A stretch of DNA of 64,000 bases from Polynucleobacter necessarius. Its GTDB lineage: Bacteria > Pseudomonadota > Gammaproteobacteria > Burkholderiales > Burkholderiaceae. The stretch lies in assembly GCF_900096765.1 (NCBI RefSeq), contig NZ_LT615228.1, positions 502,669 through 566,668 of the forward strand, given 5' to 3'. A model generated the notes under the pieces. It searched no databases and was not told the DNA's origin. It saw only the letters and a program-made list of their open reading frames with translations. The translations under genes were made by a program, and so were the position numbers. Below, one piece after another: positions 26,583 through 36,869 of the stretch. Position 1 is the first letter of the stretch. Every line of letters begins with the position of its first letter.

Positions 26583-27482
26583 CTAGGGAGTGCCGCCCCA
26601 ACGAAATTGCCAAGAGATGCCCATAGCGTTATAGCTAGCATCGGTTCGTGAATACACCCCTTTAGTGCCGCTTAAGCGAATGGAGTTCTGTTTATCCACC
26701 GGATAGGATAGTGTGCTACCAAATCGCCAGTTTTCTTGTTGACCAGTGCGAGGCAGGCCGTTGATATAAGTTTGCCCTCCGGTGAAATAGGTTGCATCAG
26801 CAGAAATCCAGGCAGTATTTGGAAAGTAGTAAATCACATGCGACTCGCCCGAATATAAAGGGCTTTGAGATAGAGTATTGCTACCCATATAGTTGGTGTT
26901 GCTCGTATAAATACTGGCCATCGTGGCCAACTCTAGACGCCAGGGCCCGATGGCCTGCGACGCCCCAAAGCCTGGTTGAATGACAGAGCGATTGGCGCCA
27001 ACGTTCACCATTTGTTGGCTGTTATATTTTCCCCAGGGAATGGAAGCGGCAAGGCTAGCGCCAATAATGAGATCTTGTTGGTAATTTTTAAACTCGCTGT
27101 TGGTAAGCGCTGGAGCACCATATAAATTAGCCGATGCCTTGATCACAGGATCGGAGAGGCCTTCTGCAGACGCATTAATGGCTTGGCCCTTGAGCGTGCC
27201 AGTGCCTGATAGCTCAGAATAGGGTAGCAATAGGGTGATTCTTCCGGATTGACCGGCAACATCAAGTACGTGTGTAGTGCTAATGGCTTGGGTGTTTAAG
27301 GTGTAGGAGCCGCTTTTAGCTTGTGCAAGGCTACCACTGATAAAGTTCATTCCAATCGGCGCATTGGAATAGGCGCGTGCTTCAATTTCTTGAGCGGAGG
27401 CGCTCAGCGAAGTGAGTGCTGCAAAGAAAAAGATTAGAACTAAATATGGAATGAGGCCAGCCAAGCGAAAAGGACTAATCAA
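26583..27482 (-). CDS. Outer-membrane protein of the phenol-MetA-degradation (transporter) family
   Basis: The 299-residue protein begins with a signal peptide (hydrophobic LIPYLVLIFFFAALTSLSASAQE) and continues as alternating beta-strands ending in an aromatic C-terminal strand (GISWQFRWGG), as in outer-membrane beta-barrels. Content and length match the Phenol_MetA_deg family, often encoded near aromatic-degradation genes and thought to aid uptake of hydrophobic compounds. No catabolic genes are adjacent here, so the role is open. The lipid-exposed and export features are seen directly; the family name is from memory. Confidence 0.7.
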   Translation of the reverse strand: MISPFRLAGLIPYLVLIFFFAALTSLSASAQEIEARAYSNAPIGMNFISGSLAQAKSGSYTLNTQAISTTHVLDVAGQSGRITLLLPYSELSGTGTLKGQAINASAEGLSDPVIKASANLYGAPALTNSEFKNYQQDLIIGASLAASIPWGKYNSQQMVNVGANRSVIQPGFGASQAIGPWRLELATMASIYTSNTNYMGSNTLSQSPLYSGESHVIYYFPNTAWISADATYFTGGQTYINGLPRTGQQENWRFGSTLSYPVDKQNSIRLSGTKGVYSRTDASYNAMGISWQFRWGGTP

Positions 27483-27503
27483 GGTTTACTTTGCCCAAAA
27501 TGA

Positions 27504-28026
27504 CTACTTGGAGCCAAATAAGATTCTGAGCGTTGCCGTTGATCCCAACTGTAAGCGCATGCCTATTAGAACCAAATAAGGCCAGACGATAAGCCAGTAC
27601 ACAATCGACATGGCCAATACATGCAAAGGACTACGCTGACCAAATGAGAGCATGGAGCTAAAAAATTCTTTGCCATGTATTAATCCCTCAACACCAGCTT
27701 CAATGTAATTTAAAGCTAAAACAATGATGAGGTATACAAAGGATTCAATGAGCATAGAGCGAATCACCCCATGATCACTATTTACTTTGATTGGGAAAAT
27801 GGCCTGTGCAATTAAAAGGAACTTTGCGGAAATTGCGGCTTTGATAATGGCGATACCAAATACTTCAAGGGGAATAGGTCTTTCGTCTAAAGTAGTTACA
27901 GCCAAAAAAGAAAGGGCGCAAAACCAACTTCCAAAATAGAGAGTTAAGGCAAAGTTTCTTGGCTTCGTCGATTGCCTTGTCTTTTAAGGTATGAGGCTGT
28001 GGGCTGGAGTCTGGTGTGTTAGTCAT
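27504..28026 (-). pseudogene. Integral membrane protein, unknown function, frameshifted
   Basis: ATG 28026 opens MTNTPDSSPQPHTLKDKAID in one frame. After EAKK the natural continuation NFALTLYFGSWFCALSF, then the long run ending LRILFGSK (to 27504), lies in another frame. Removing one A (about 27955-27957, in AAGAAAC on the minus strand) joins them into about 173 residues with three or four predicted membrane helices. A shorter ORF beginning near 27905 would lose the first helix, so I regard it as a remnant. I do not recognise the family. It lies just before trhP on the same strand. Confidence 0.75.
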
Positions 28027-28039
28027 GAGGGGTTTCTAT

Positions 28040-29359
28040 TTAGGCGTTGCAGCAAGATTCGCCGCTAGAGCATGCGCTGGCAGTTTCTACCGGAGCTGGT
28101 TCATGGGTATAGCGGGCAATATAAGCTTTATTCCCTTTAAAGGGGGCTTTAATCCATACGACATGCCCAGAACCAGGCGCAACATCAATTGGCTCACCAC
28201 TCATATTCCACATGGCATCGAGAACAAGATCTTGGTTTCCATGGGGCTCAATTATTTCCAGTTTATCGCCAACTGAAAAACGATTTTTTACCTCTACCTT
28301 CACGCGACCAGACGTTTTATCAATGTCGAGAGTCTCGCCCACATAAAGACTTCTTCCAGAGAGTGAGTGACCTCGCATATAGAGCTGATACTCCTTATCG
28401 TGGTGACGCTCGTAAAAGCCGTCGGTATAACCACGGTTTGCAAGCCCTTCTAGATTGCCAAGCAAAGCAGTGTTAAAGGGTCTTCCAGCAACGGCATCAT
28501 CAATTGCAGCGCGATAAGCTTGGCAGGTACGAGAGACGTAATAAGGTGACTTGGTGCGACCTTCAATTTTGAAAGAGTCAACACCCATTGCTGTTAAACG
28601 CTCAATATGTTTAATGGCGCGTAAATCTTTGGAATTCATGATGTAGGTACCGTGTTCATCTTCTTCCATCGGCATTAATTCATCGGGACGACGAGCCTCT
28701 TGAAGGAGTACAACATCACCGCTAGACACCTGTTGACCGGGCTTTACCTTGTAATCCCAGCGACAAGCATTGGTGCAAGCCCCTTGATTCGAATCGCGGT
28801 GAGACATGTAGCCAGAAAGCAAACATCTACCAGAGTAGGCAATACACAGAGCACCATGGACAAATACTTCCAATTCCATTTCATGGCAGTCTTGACGAAC
28901 TTCTTCAATCTCATCAAAAGATAGTTCACGAGACAAAATCACGCGACTAATGCCTACTGAGCGCCAAAACTTAGCAGAGGCACCGTTTACTGTATTGGCT
29001 TGCACAGATAAATGGATCGGCATATCTGGCCATGCTTCTCTAGCCATCATGATTAAACCTGGATCAGACATGATCAGAGCATCAGGTTTTAGAGCCACCA
29101 CAGGAGACATATCTTTTATATAGGTGCGTGTTTTGGCACCATGAGGCAATAAGTTGGAGACTAAATAAAACTTCTTGCCCAAATTGTGGGCAGTATCGAT
29201 TCCTTGTTTTAATACTTCAATCTTGCCAAAGTCATTATTGCGAACTCGTAAAGAATAGCGGGGCTGACCTGCATAAATGGCATCTGCTCCAAAATCAAAA
29301 GCAGTTTGGAGCATTTGTAGGCTGCCAGCAGGCGCTAGGAGTTCAGGGATCTTCTTCAT
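28040..29359 (-). CDS. trhP: Peptidase U32-family tRNA hydroxylation protein (TrhP/YegQ-like)
   Basis: A 439-residue member of the U32 family. The N-terminus PELLAPAGSLQMLQTAFDFGADAIYAG and the signature ELEVFVHGALCIAYSGRCLLSGYMSHRDSNQGAC (near residue 168, given in part) contain the conserved Cys residues of the group. The C-terminal part is a beta-barrel-like domain. E. coli YegQ, now TrhP, is needed for 5-hydroxyuridine at tRNA wobble U34. The protein ends with an extra Cys-rich tail (ETASACSSGESCCNA), which I recall in several betaproteobacterial members. Intact. Confidence 0.85.
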   Translation of the reverse strand: MKKIPELLAPAGSLQMLQTAFDFGADAIYAGQPRYSLRVRNNDFGKIEVLKQGIDTAHNLGKKFYLVSNLLPHGAKTRTYIKDMSPVVALKPDALIMSDPGLIMMAREAWPDMPIHLSVQANTVNGASAKFWRSVGISRVILSRELSFDEIEEVRQDCHEMELEVFVHGALCIAYSGRCLLSGYMSHRDSNQGACTNACRWDYKVKPGQQVSSGDVVLLQEARRPDELMPMEEDEHGTYIMNSKDLRAIKHIERLTAMGVDSFKIEGRTKSPYYVSRTCQAYRAAIDDAVAGRPFNTALLGNLEGLANRGYTDGFYERHHDKEYQLYMRGHSLSGRSLYVGETLDIDKTSGRVKVEVKNRFSVGDKLEIIEPHGNQDLVLDAMWNMSGEPIDVAPGSGHVVWIKAPFKGNKAYIARYTHEPAPVETASACSSGESCCNA

Positions 29360-29408
29360 TTGAGTATTTTAGTGCGGCAGCCGTATTTTGGTGTGGGGGC
29401 TGAAAAAG

Positions 29409-29436
29409 AAAAAACCACCTAAAAAAGGTGGTTTTT
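29409..29436 (-). terminator. Intrinsic terminator downstream of tRNA-Asn
   Basis: AAAACCACCT and AGGTGGTTTT pair around an A-rich loop. For the minus-strand tRNA it lies directly downstream, and the A-run on the plus strand gives a U-run in the transcript. Confidence 0.85.
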
Positions 29437-29442
29437 ATTGTT

Positions 29443-29518
29443 TGGCTCCTCGACCTGGGCTCGAACCAGGGACCTACGGATTAACAGTCCGGCGCTCTAC
29501 CGACTGAGCTATCGAGGA
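29443..29518 (-). tRNA. tRNA-Asn (anticodon GUU)
   Basis: A 76-base cloverleaf on the minus strand: acceptor TCCTCGA pairing with TCGAGGA, anticodon loop CTGTTAA (GTT, reading AAC/AAU), T-arm with GGTTCGAGCC, and an encoded CCA. It lies between trhP and thiD. Confidence 0.97.
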
Positions 29519-29539
29519 ATAAGCCGATATTATAGCAAG

Positions 29540-30425
29540 ATGAAATCACTTCTTCCCACTTCTGTGCAGATCCCCAAAGTATTGACCATCGCTGGGTCCG
29601 ATAGTGGCGGCGGGGCGGGGCTTCAGGCTGACCTGAAGGTAATTACGGCATTGGGCGGTTTTGGGATGTCGGTGATCACTGCGATTACTGCTCAAAATAC
29701 AATGGGCGTAACTCGCATCCAAGATGTTGACTTAGAGGTGGTGGAAGCACAAATTGATGCTGTTTTGTTAGATATTGGCGCTGATATTGTCAAGGTTGGC
29801 ATGTTAGCTAGTCCAGAAATTGTCCATGTGGTTGCAAGCACTTTGCGCAAACATGACGTCAAACGCATCGTCCTTGACCCAGTTTTGCGAGCAACTTCTG
29901 GCGCCAGTTTAGGAGGCGATGACACTGCCCAAGCCATGATTGTTGAACTTTTTCCAATTGCAACAGTAGTGACACCCAATTTAGACGAAGCATCTTTATT
30001 GTTGGGTCGTGATATCAATGGACCGCAAGACTTTACATCTGCTGCGCAAGAGTTGTTAGATATGGGTCCTCAAGCAGTCCTAATTAAAGGGGGGCATTTA
30101 GATAGGACGCATACCCAGCTTACTGATTTTTTTAATGTGGCGCACTATTGAAGATGGGCTTGAGGTAGTGCAGTTTAAAGAGTATAAGCATTACCGCGTT
30201 AATACAGTGAATACGCATGGCACTGGTTGCTCTTTGGCTTCCGCTATTGCCACCTATTTAGCTGATGGGCATGATCTGCAGCATGCCGTAGCAAAAGCCA
30301 TTGCTTATGTGCAAGCAGGCCTTGAAGCGGGGCGGTTCCTTAGTATTGGTGAGGGTCCTGGGCCGTTGTGGCATATGCATGATTTCTATTCAACAGTTTT
30401 GTTGGATGAAAACAAGAATTCTTAA
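29540..30425 (+). pseudogene. thiD: Hydroxymethylpyrimidine/phosphomethylpyrimidine kinase, frameshifted
   Basis: ThiD phosphorylates HMP twice for thiamine synthesis. From ATG 29540 the frame encodes VLTIAGSDSGGGAGLQADLK and continues to a stop at 30149-30151. The natural C-terminal third (the anion-hole motif NTHGTGCSLASAIATYLADG, then AIAYVQAGLEAG) is in another frame and ends at 30425. Removing one T from the seven-T run at 30127-30133 joins the halves. The catalytic Asp of the GTGC motif region lies after the break, so a truncated product would be inactive. It could be a sequencing miscount; thiC and thiE, next door, also carry lesions. It converges on thiE with a four-base overlap. Confidence 0.85.
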
Positions 30426-31363
30426 GCTTGCATTAATTCTTGCAAAAGCTTGACTGCCGCCTTGGGATCTTTTGCTTGAGTAATGGCGCGTACAACTGCT
30501 ACTGAACCAACACCACTCTTAGCAACAGCATGAATACTATCCTGATCTATTCCGCCAATTGCCACCAAAGGGTAATGGCTCATGAGCTTGGCATATTGAT
30601 AGAGACGTCCAAGTCCTTGAGGTGCCGTGGGCATTTTTTTGAGATTGGTGGGAAATACAGCACCCATCGCTATGTAGCTAGGACAAAAACGATCCGCAAT
30701 AACAAGCTCAGCATAGCCATGAGTGCTTAAGCCAAGTCGCAGACCCGCTTCACGAATCTGCCCAAGGTCAGCGGTAGCTAAGTCTTCTTGTCCCAAGTGA
30801 ACGCCATAAGCCTGTGCATCAATCGCTTCTTGCCAATAGTCGTTGATAAAAAAGTCGTTGATAAAAAGAAGGGTTTTGCTTCCTTCAGTTGCTTTAACGG
30901 CCTCGCGCACCTGCTTTCTGATTTTGTAGCTGTCCTCTGATTTAAAGCGTAATTGAACTGTAGGAATCTGAGCATCAACCATGCGTTTTACCCAATCGGC
31001 GTCAGGCATCACGCCATACAAACCTAAGCGCTTAGGACACTCTTTGAATGCATTAGGGTTCATATTGCGAGTCCAGGGGAGCAAGTCAAAATGCTCTGGT
31101 CTACTGGGCCACTTAAAAGGATTAAAGCCCCCATCCTGCAGTGTCATGCGTGACCATGCCTTACCGAGCACCTTAGCATCGGATTCGATAAAACCCATTT
31201 CAATAGCAGCCAAGGCTCCCGCTAACTCGTAGTGATCGGTAGCAGCTTCATTGTCAATTCGGGGTGGGGGAGAGCTGAGCGAGAACTGCGGAATCGGAAT
31301 GCATAAATCATCATTGCGATGGGCATTCACAATTTGATCGGCGAGGTCTCGAATCAGGCTCAT
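30422..31363 (-). CDS. thiE: Thiamine-phosphate synthase with N-terminal extension and five-residue duplication
   Basis: ThiE couples HMP-PP and thiazole phosphate to thiamine phosphate. The C-terminal 200 residues are ThiE-like (VQLRFKSEDS, then YGVHLGQEDL, GLSTHGY, YIAMGAVFPT and VAIGGID). About 110 residues precede this, with no clear family; similar N-terminal extensions are known in betaproteobacterial ThiE. A perfect 15-bp tandem duplication (30838-30867) gives LLFINDFFINDYWQEAI, where the family has one FINDYW. The duplication adds five residues next to a loop that contributes to substrate binding, so activity is doubtful although the frame is kept. It is the last gene of the thiC cluster. 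Confidence 0.88.
   Translation of the reverse strand: MSLIRDLADQIVNAHRNDDLCIPIPQFSLSSPPPRIDNEAATDHYELAGALAAIEMGFIESDAKVLGKAWSRMTLQDGGFNPFKWPSRPEHFDLLPWTRNMNPNAFKECPKRLGLYGVMPDADWVKRMVDAQIPTVQLRFKSEDSYKIRKQVREAVKATEGSKTLLFINDFFINDYWQEAIDAQAYGVHLGQEDLATADLGQIREAGLRLGLSTHGYAELVIADRFCPSYIAMGAVFPTNLKKMPTAPQGLGRLYQYAKLMSHYPLVAIGGIDQDSIHAVAKSGVGSVAVVRAITQAKDPKAAVKLLQELMQA
30838..30867. repeat. Perfect 15-bp tandem duplication inside thiE
   Basis: The unit AGTCGTTGATAAAAA occurs twice in tandem. It duplicates codons for a FINDF/FINDY-type stretch in ThiE and adds exactly five residues to the conserved LFINDYW strand. Confidence 0.95.
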
Positions 31364-31377
31364 GGAACTAGTCTACT

Positions 31378-32196
31378 TTATGACTGGTGCCAAAATGGAG
31401 TACCAACTAATGGAGTGCTGGCTTGGGCTGATGCTTGGGGCTGCATAGCACCGGAGAGGTAAGCAGTTCGACCAGCACCCACAGCCGTAGCGAAGGCTTT
31501 AGCCATAGCAACGGGATCATTGGCAAGTGCTACAGCGGTATTGAGAAGGACGCCATCAAAGCCCCATTCCATCACTGTGCAAGCGTGAGAGGGTAGGCCT
31601 AATCCAGCATCCACAATCAGCGGCACCCGAATGCGATCGCGCAATAGTTTCATGGCATAAGGATTTAAGGGCCCCTGACCGGTACCAATAGGAGCAGCCC
31701 AAGGCATGATCGCTTGGCAACCGACATCCACTAAGCGCTGACACAAAATTAAATCCTCAGTGCAATATGGCAATACCTTAAAACCATCTTTAATTAATGT
31801 CTCGGCGGTTTGCACAAGGCGCAGAGTATCTGGTTGCAATGTATAGTCATCGCCAATCAACTCGAGCTTAATCCAATCGCTCTCAAAAACTTCTCTTGCC
31901 ATTTGCGCAGTAGTGATTACTTCTTGAGGGCTATGGCAACCTGCAGTGTTGGGCAATACTGGTATAGCTATTTTCTTAAGTAAATCCCAAAAGCCGCTAT
32001 GCGCCTCAGTCGTGCTCGTGCCTTGACGGCGCAAGCTCACCGTAATCATCGCCGGGTTTGCTGTATTTACAGCATTTTCTAAAACCTGTGGTGATGGGTA
32101 GCGTGAAGTACCTAGTAACAAGCGACTGGCAAAACTCTCACCATACAGGACTAGCGCATCAGCACTGCTGAGATTATTTGGTAACGGAGCTGTCAT
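31378..32196 (-). CDS. thiG: Thiazole synthase
   Basis: ThiG forms the thiazole ring from deoxyxylulose phosphate, dehydroglycine and sulphur carried on ThiS. The Schiff-base lysine is in DWIKLELIGDD near residue 110. Other family landmarks are LLGTSRYPSP near residue 28, LPNTAGCHSPQEV near residue 83, PWAAPIGTGQGPLNPY near residue 164 and VDAGLGLPSHA near residue 196. At 272 residues it is normal. It lies in the minus-strand thi cluster between thiS and thiE. Intact, unlike its neighbours thiC and thiE. Confidence 0.93.
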   Translation of the reverse strand: MTAPLPNNLSSADALVLYGESFASRLLLGTSRYPSPQVLENAVNTANPAMITVSLRRQGTSTTEAHSGFWDLLKKIAIPVLPNTAGCHSPQEVITTAQMAREVFESDWIKLELIGDDYTLQPDTLRLVQTAETLIKDGFKVLPYCTEDLILCQRLVDVGCQAIMPWAAPIGTGQGPLNPYAMKLLRDRIRVPLIVDAGLGLPSHACTVMEWGFDGVLLNTAVALANDPVAMAKAFATAVGAGRTAYLSGAMQPQASAQASTPLVGTPFWHQS

Positions 32197-32230
32197 AAGT
32201 AACGTAGGGAGGTGAATTTATCTAAAGACT

Positions 32231-32428
32231 TTAGCCACCAGTCACTGGGGCAATGACTTCAATTTGATCGTTCTCATGCAGGGTATATTCCGCATACTGG
32301 GTTTTGGGTACAAAGTTCAGATTCACGGCGACTGCATAAGGGGGTTTTGCATTAATCAGCGAGAGCGCATCAGTAATGACGCTGTGACTTGGTAGCTCGT
32401 ATGCAACTTGGTTGACGATTACGCGCAT
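32231..32428 (-). CDS. thiS: Thiamine biosynthesis sulphur carrier protein ThiS
   Basis: A 65-residue ubiquitin-like carrier ending EVIAPVTGG. The terminal Gly-Gly is adenylated and thiocarboxylated to donate sulphur for the thiazole ring. Its start overlaps thiO by ten bases. Intact. Confidence 0.92.
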   Translation of the reverse strand: MRVIVNQVAYELPSHSVITDALSLINAKPPYAVAVNLNFVPKTQYAEYTLHENDQIEVIAPVTGG

Positions 32429-33564
32429 ACGCCGACCTCGCTGTTGCTTGCTTGATAAACAATACTTAAGCCTAAGTCTAAAGCGGAATTACTATGACCT
32501 TGCTCTATTAATTCTAGGGCGCAATCTAAAATTGCCGGAGAAATCATAAAGCCGTGGCGATAGAGGCCATTGATCATTATCAGATCAGCAAGTCCTAGAT
32601 CTTTTTGAACGCGGATCTGCGGTAAATTATTTTTTAAAGTAGGGCGACATTGCGTTGCCATCTCTAAGATGCGCGCTTCAGCAAAACCGCTATGTACGGT
32701 ATAGACTGCACTCAGAAGCTCCATCGCAGAGCGCACGCTCATTTCAGAAAGATCATCCGACTCAATTTCAGTGGCTCCAACGACATAAACATCGTTTTCT
32801 TTGGGTGCAATATAAATGGGATAACGCGGATGAATTAAACGTGTTGGCCTATGCAGTTTTACTTCTGGGGCATACAAGCGAATCACTTCACCACGAACGC
32901 CTCGTAGGGAGTTGGCATCATTAGCCCAGGCTGCTGTTGCTCCAGTGCCGCGGCAGTCAATCACAAATTGATAACCATGCTTTTCACGAAGGCTAGCTGG
33001 ATCAATCTGAGAATTCCAATGACAGTTAACCTTGAGAACACTCAGCTCATATAGCAGTGCATCTAGCAGTTGCCGGTTATCTAATTGACCTTCATGAGGT
33101 AAGTAAAGGCCTTGAGTAAAGCGATCAGCAACACCAGCCTCTAGATGACGTAGCTCATGATTGGTGAGCTTTTTTGGTAACGGGAGCTGTGGATTGTGTA
33201 AACAATTTTTTTCTAGATGTTGACTAAAGCGTTCTGCTTCGGCGGCATCTTGGCGATGCCACAAAATCAGCGTGCCATCTTGTTGAAAAAATACTGGCTT
33301 AGCTAACTGTTCAATCAACTCTTTCCAGCGAGGCAAGCTATGGATGCCCATACGGACAACGTTATCTTCGGTAATTGCAGATTCAGCTAAGGGTGCCAAC
33401 ATCGCAGCGGCAATGCGCGCCGCTGCGCCAGTAGCATCTGGCTTTCCTTGATCAAAGACGTCCACCTGCGCACCACCTTGAGCAAGCGTAACTGCGATGA
33501 GGCGGCCCATTAGGCCGGCCCCAACAACAGCGTATTTACTTTTTGATAGTGCAGATGTATTCAT
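32419..33564 (-). CDS. thiO: FAD-dependent glycine oxidase ThiO
   Basis: The 381-residue oxidase makes iminoglycine (dehydroglycine) for the aerobic thiazole branch. The FAD Rossmann motif YAVVGAGLMGRLIAV is near residue 11 and the DAO-family second motif VIDCRGTGATAA is near residue 201. The C-terminal INGLYRHGFMISPAI is typical for ThiO. Using ThiO rather than ThiH fits an aerobic organism. It overlaps thiS by ten bases and follows thiC. Intact. Confidence 0.9.
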   Translation of the reverse strand: MNTSALSKSKYAVVGAGLMGRLIAVTLAQGGAQVDVFDQGKPDATGAAARIAAAMLAPLAESAITEDNVVRMGIHSLPRWKELIEQLAKPVFFQQDGTLILWHRQDAAEAERFSQHLEKNCLHNPQLPLPKKLTNHELRHLEAGVADRFTQGLYLPHEGQLDNRQLLDALLYELSVLKVNCHWNSQIDPASLREKHGYQFVIDCRGTGATAAWANDANSLRGVRGEVIRLYAPEVKLHRPTRLIHPRYPIYIAPKENDVYVVGATEIESDDLSEMSVRSAMELLSAVYTVHSGFAEARILEMATQCRPTLKNNLPQIRVQKDLGLADLIMINGLYRHGFMISPAILDCALELIEQGHSNSALDLGLSIVYQASNSEVGVCA

Positions 33565-33587
33565 GAGGGAGATCGTTTACTGAATAT

Positions 33588-35531
<1,944 letters not shown>

Positions 35532-35561
35532 TTAGATGGACGAAACCGGGTGTCGGTCTGA

Positions 35562-35655
35562 TGTAACTCCCCACGCCAGCATTACCTGGATCGGGTTCTA
35601 GGGTCTTTCTCAGCACCTTAAAGCAAATTCTGCTCTTTAGGGCACCCCTGTTTCA
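35562..35655 (-). promoter_or_regulatory. TPP riboswitch (THI element) upstream of thiC
   Basis: On the minus strand the leader contains the conserved blocks in order: CAGGGGTGCCC, then GTGCTGAGAAAGACCC, GAACCCGATCCAGGTAATGC and TGGCGTGGGGAG. These match the TPP-binding aptamer (GCUGAGA, ACCC, GAACCUGAUC..GGUAAUGC, GCGnnGGGA). It ends about 50 bases before the thiC start, so TPP would lower expression of the thi operon. Confidence 0.95.
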
Positions 35656-35735
35656 TCCTTGAGCTTATTTAACCACGAAACCCGCACCCGGATCATGATG
35701 TTGATCAACTGGAGGTCTAAAACCAGCTTAAAGAC

Positions 35736-36569
35736 TTATTTATTGCGACGCAAGATGAAGTCGGCGGTGACAAAAGCGGCATCACTGGTAAATTCATCGG
35801 CCAGAATGCGTGCTGCTGCTTCAGCATAGGTAACTTCGATAAAGCCACTGACTTCACCATCATGATTAGTAGGAATAAATTGATGAGGAAGCTCTAAATC
35901 ATAGACAAAGAGTACTTCATCATGAAAGCCTCTCCCTGCTATGGGGCGACGCATATGAATCCGTCCAACGGGTTCAATTTCATCGGCAAGTTGCGGTGGG
36001 ACACCTGCTTCTTCCCAGAGTTCGCGTCTAGCGCACACCCATGGTGTCTCATCTGCAGAAATTCCACCTGCTGCAATATTGTCTAACTTGCCTGGGTCGG
36101 TCGGTTTGTTTTCACTTCTTCTGCCTAACCAAATCGTATTTCCTTTGGTATGGCCATTAATATGCGTTGCCATGCTGCGAAAGCCAAAGGTGCGAAATGC
36201 AGCACGTTCAAGGTGGAAGTACTTGTGCCCATTTTGATCAACCCATGCAAAGTCTTCATTGCGCCATCCTGGAATAAATCCACCGATACGCATTTGGTTA
36301 GCTAAGATTTGTAGGCTATGGGATATATCTTTTGGTTTCCCAGAATGAATAGTCAAACGATCATGACCAATTGAAATTAGTGGAACTGATCTTTCTTTCA
36401 GAAATTCTTGCAGGTAGCCAGCGATTTCAGGATTTAAGTGTCCAATCGGTAGATCACCATTATTGCCGCGAGAAAGGTAAACCGGTAAATAGTCTCCTGG
36501 TGCGGAACGCGCCGAATTTTGGAGCATTTCTTCAAGGGCGGCAATCGTGCTGTTTGATATGGTTGTCAT
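35736..36569 (-). CDS. DUF4743-Nudix hydrolase (thiamine-diphosphate damage/TPK-associated type)
   Basis: The 277-residue protein has an N-terminal DUF4743-like domain (about residues 1-125; GHLNPEIAGYLQEF, GGFIPGWRNEDFAW) and a C-terminal Nudix domain. The Nudix box at about residues 167-189 follows the G-x5-E-x7-REL-W-EEAG-V pattern. In fungi this domain pair is joined to thiamine pyrophosphokinase or stands alone, and related plant and yeast enzymes hydrolyse oxidised, toxic forms of TPP. Its position just upstream of the TPP riboswitch and thi operon supports a thiamine role, although the riboswitch lies between them. Substrate is inferred. Confidence 0.8.
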   Translation of the reverse strand: MTTISNSTIAALEEMLQNSARSAPGDYLPVYLSRGNNGDLPIGHLNPEIAGYLQEFLKERSVPLISIGHDRLTIHSGKPKDISHSLQILANQMRIGGFIPGWRNEDFAWVDQNGHKYFHLERAAFRTFGFRSMATHINGHTKGNTIWLGRRSENKPTDPGKLDNIAAGGISADETPWVCARRELWEEAGVPPQLADEIEPVGRIHMRRPIAGRGFHDEVLFVYDLELPHQFIPTNHDGEVSGFIEVTYAEAAARILADEFTSDAAFVTADFILRRNK

Positions 36570-36710
36570 CCATTGCAGTGTAAGGGAAATTAGGTAAATG
36601 AGACTGAAATCCCATCCTTACTACCACAATTGAACACCATCAACTGCATAGAATTTAAGCAAGCCAGCTCAAGCTATACAAATCTACGACTTACGAAAGC
36701 ATTCGCTGAT

Positions 36711-36733
36711 TTATCCACAGTACCTGTGGATAA
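36711..36733. promoter_or_regulatory. Two perfect, inverted DnaA boxes three bases apart
   Basis: TTATCCACAG (36711-36720) and CTGTGGATAA (36724-36733) are inverted around TAC. Each contains a perfect DnaA consensus TTATCCACA. The site lies 16 bases beyond the 3' end of the minus-strand tRNA-Arg. It can also fold into a 10-bp hairpin, so it might instead act on the tRNA transcript. No dnaA, dnaN or AT-rich unwinding element accompanies it. Confidence 0.6.
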
Positions 36734-36748
36734 GTTTTCACCATTGAG

Positions 36749-36823
36749 TGGTCCCGCCGACAGGAATCGAACCTGTATCCCACGCTTAGGAGGCATGTGC
36801 ACTATCCATTGTGCTACGGCGAG
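36749..36823 (-). tRNA. tRNA-Arg (anticodon CCU)
   Basis: A 75-base minus-strand cloverleaf: acceptor CTCGCCG pairing with CGGCGGG (one G-U), anticodon arm CATGC/GCGTG with loop CTCCTAA (CCT, reading AGG), T-arm ACAGGTTCGATTCCTGT and encoded CCA. Confidence 0.93.
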
Positions 36824-36869
36824 GCAAGAAATAAAACGAATGTGTATCAGTTTTATAGACTCACTGAGA

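Noticed and set aside
27504..27905. A stand-alone 133-residue membrane protein
   Set aside because: The missing first helix is present in another frame directly upstream, so I treat it as the remainder of a frameshifted gene.
29438..29540. Extended thiD reading frame beginning upstream of 29540
   Set aside because: The extension runs through tRNA-Asn on the other strand and encodes tRNA-derived residues; ATG 29540 fits the ThiD N-terminus.
36711..36733. Chromosome replication origin
   Set aside because: Only two DnaA boxes are present, with no dnaA/dnaN/rpmH genes and no AT-rich unwinding element, so a full oriC is not supported.
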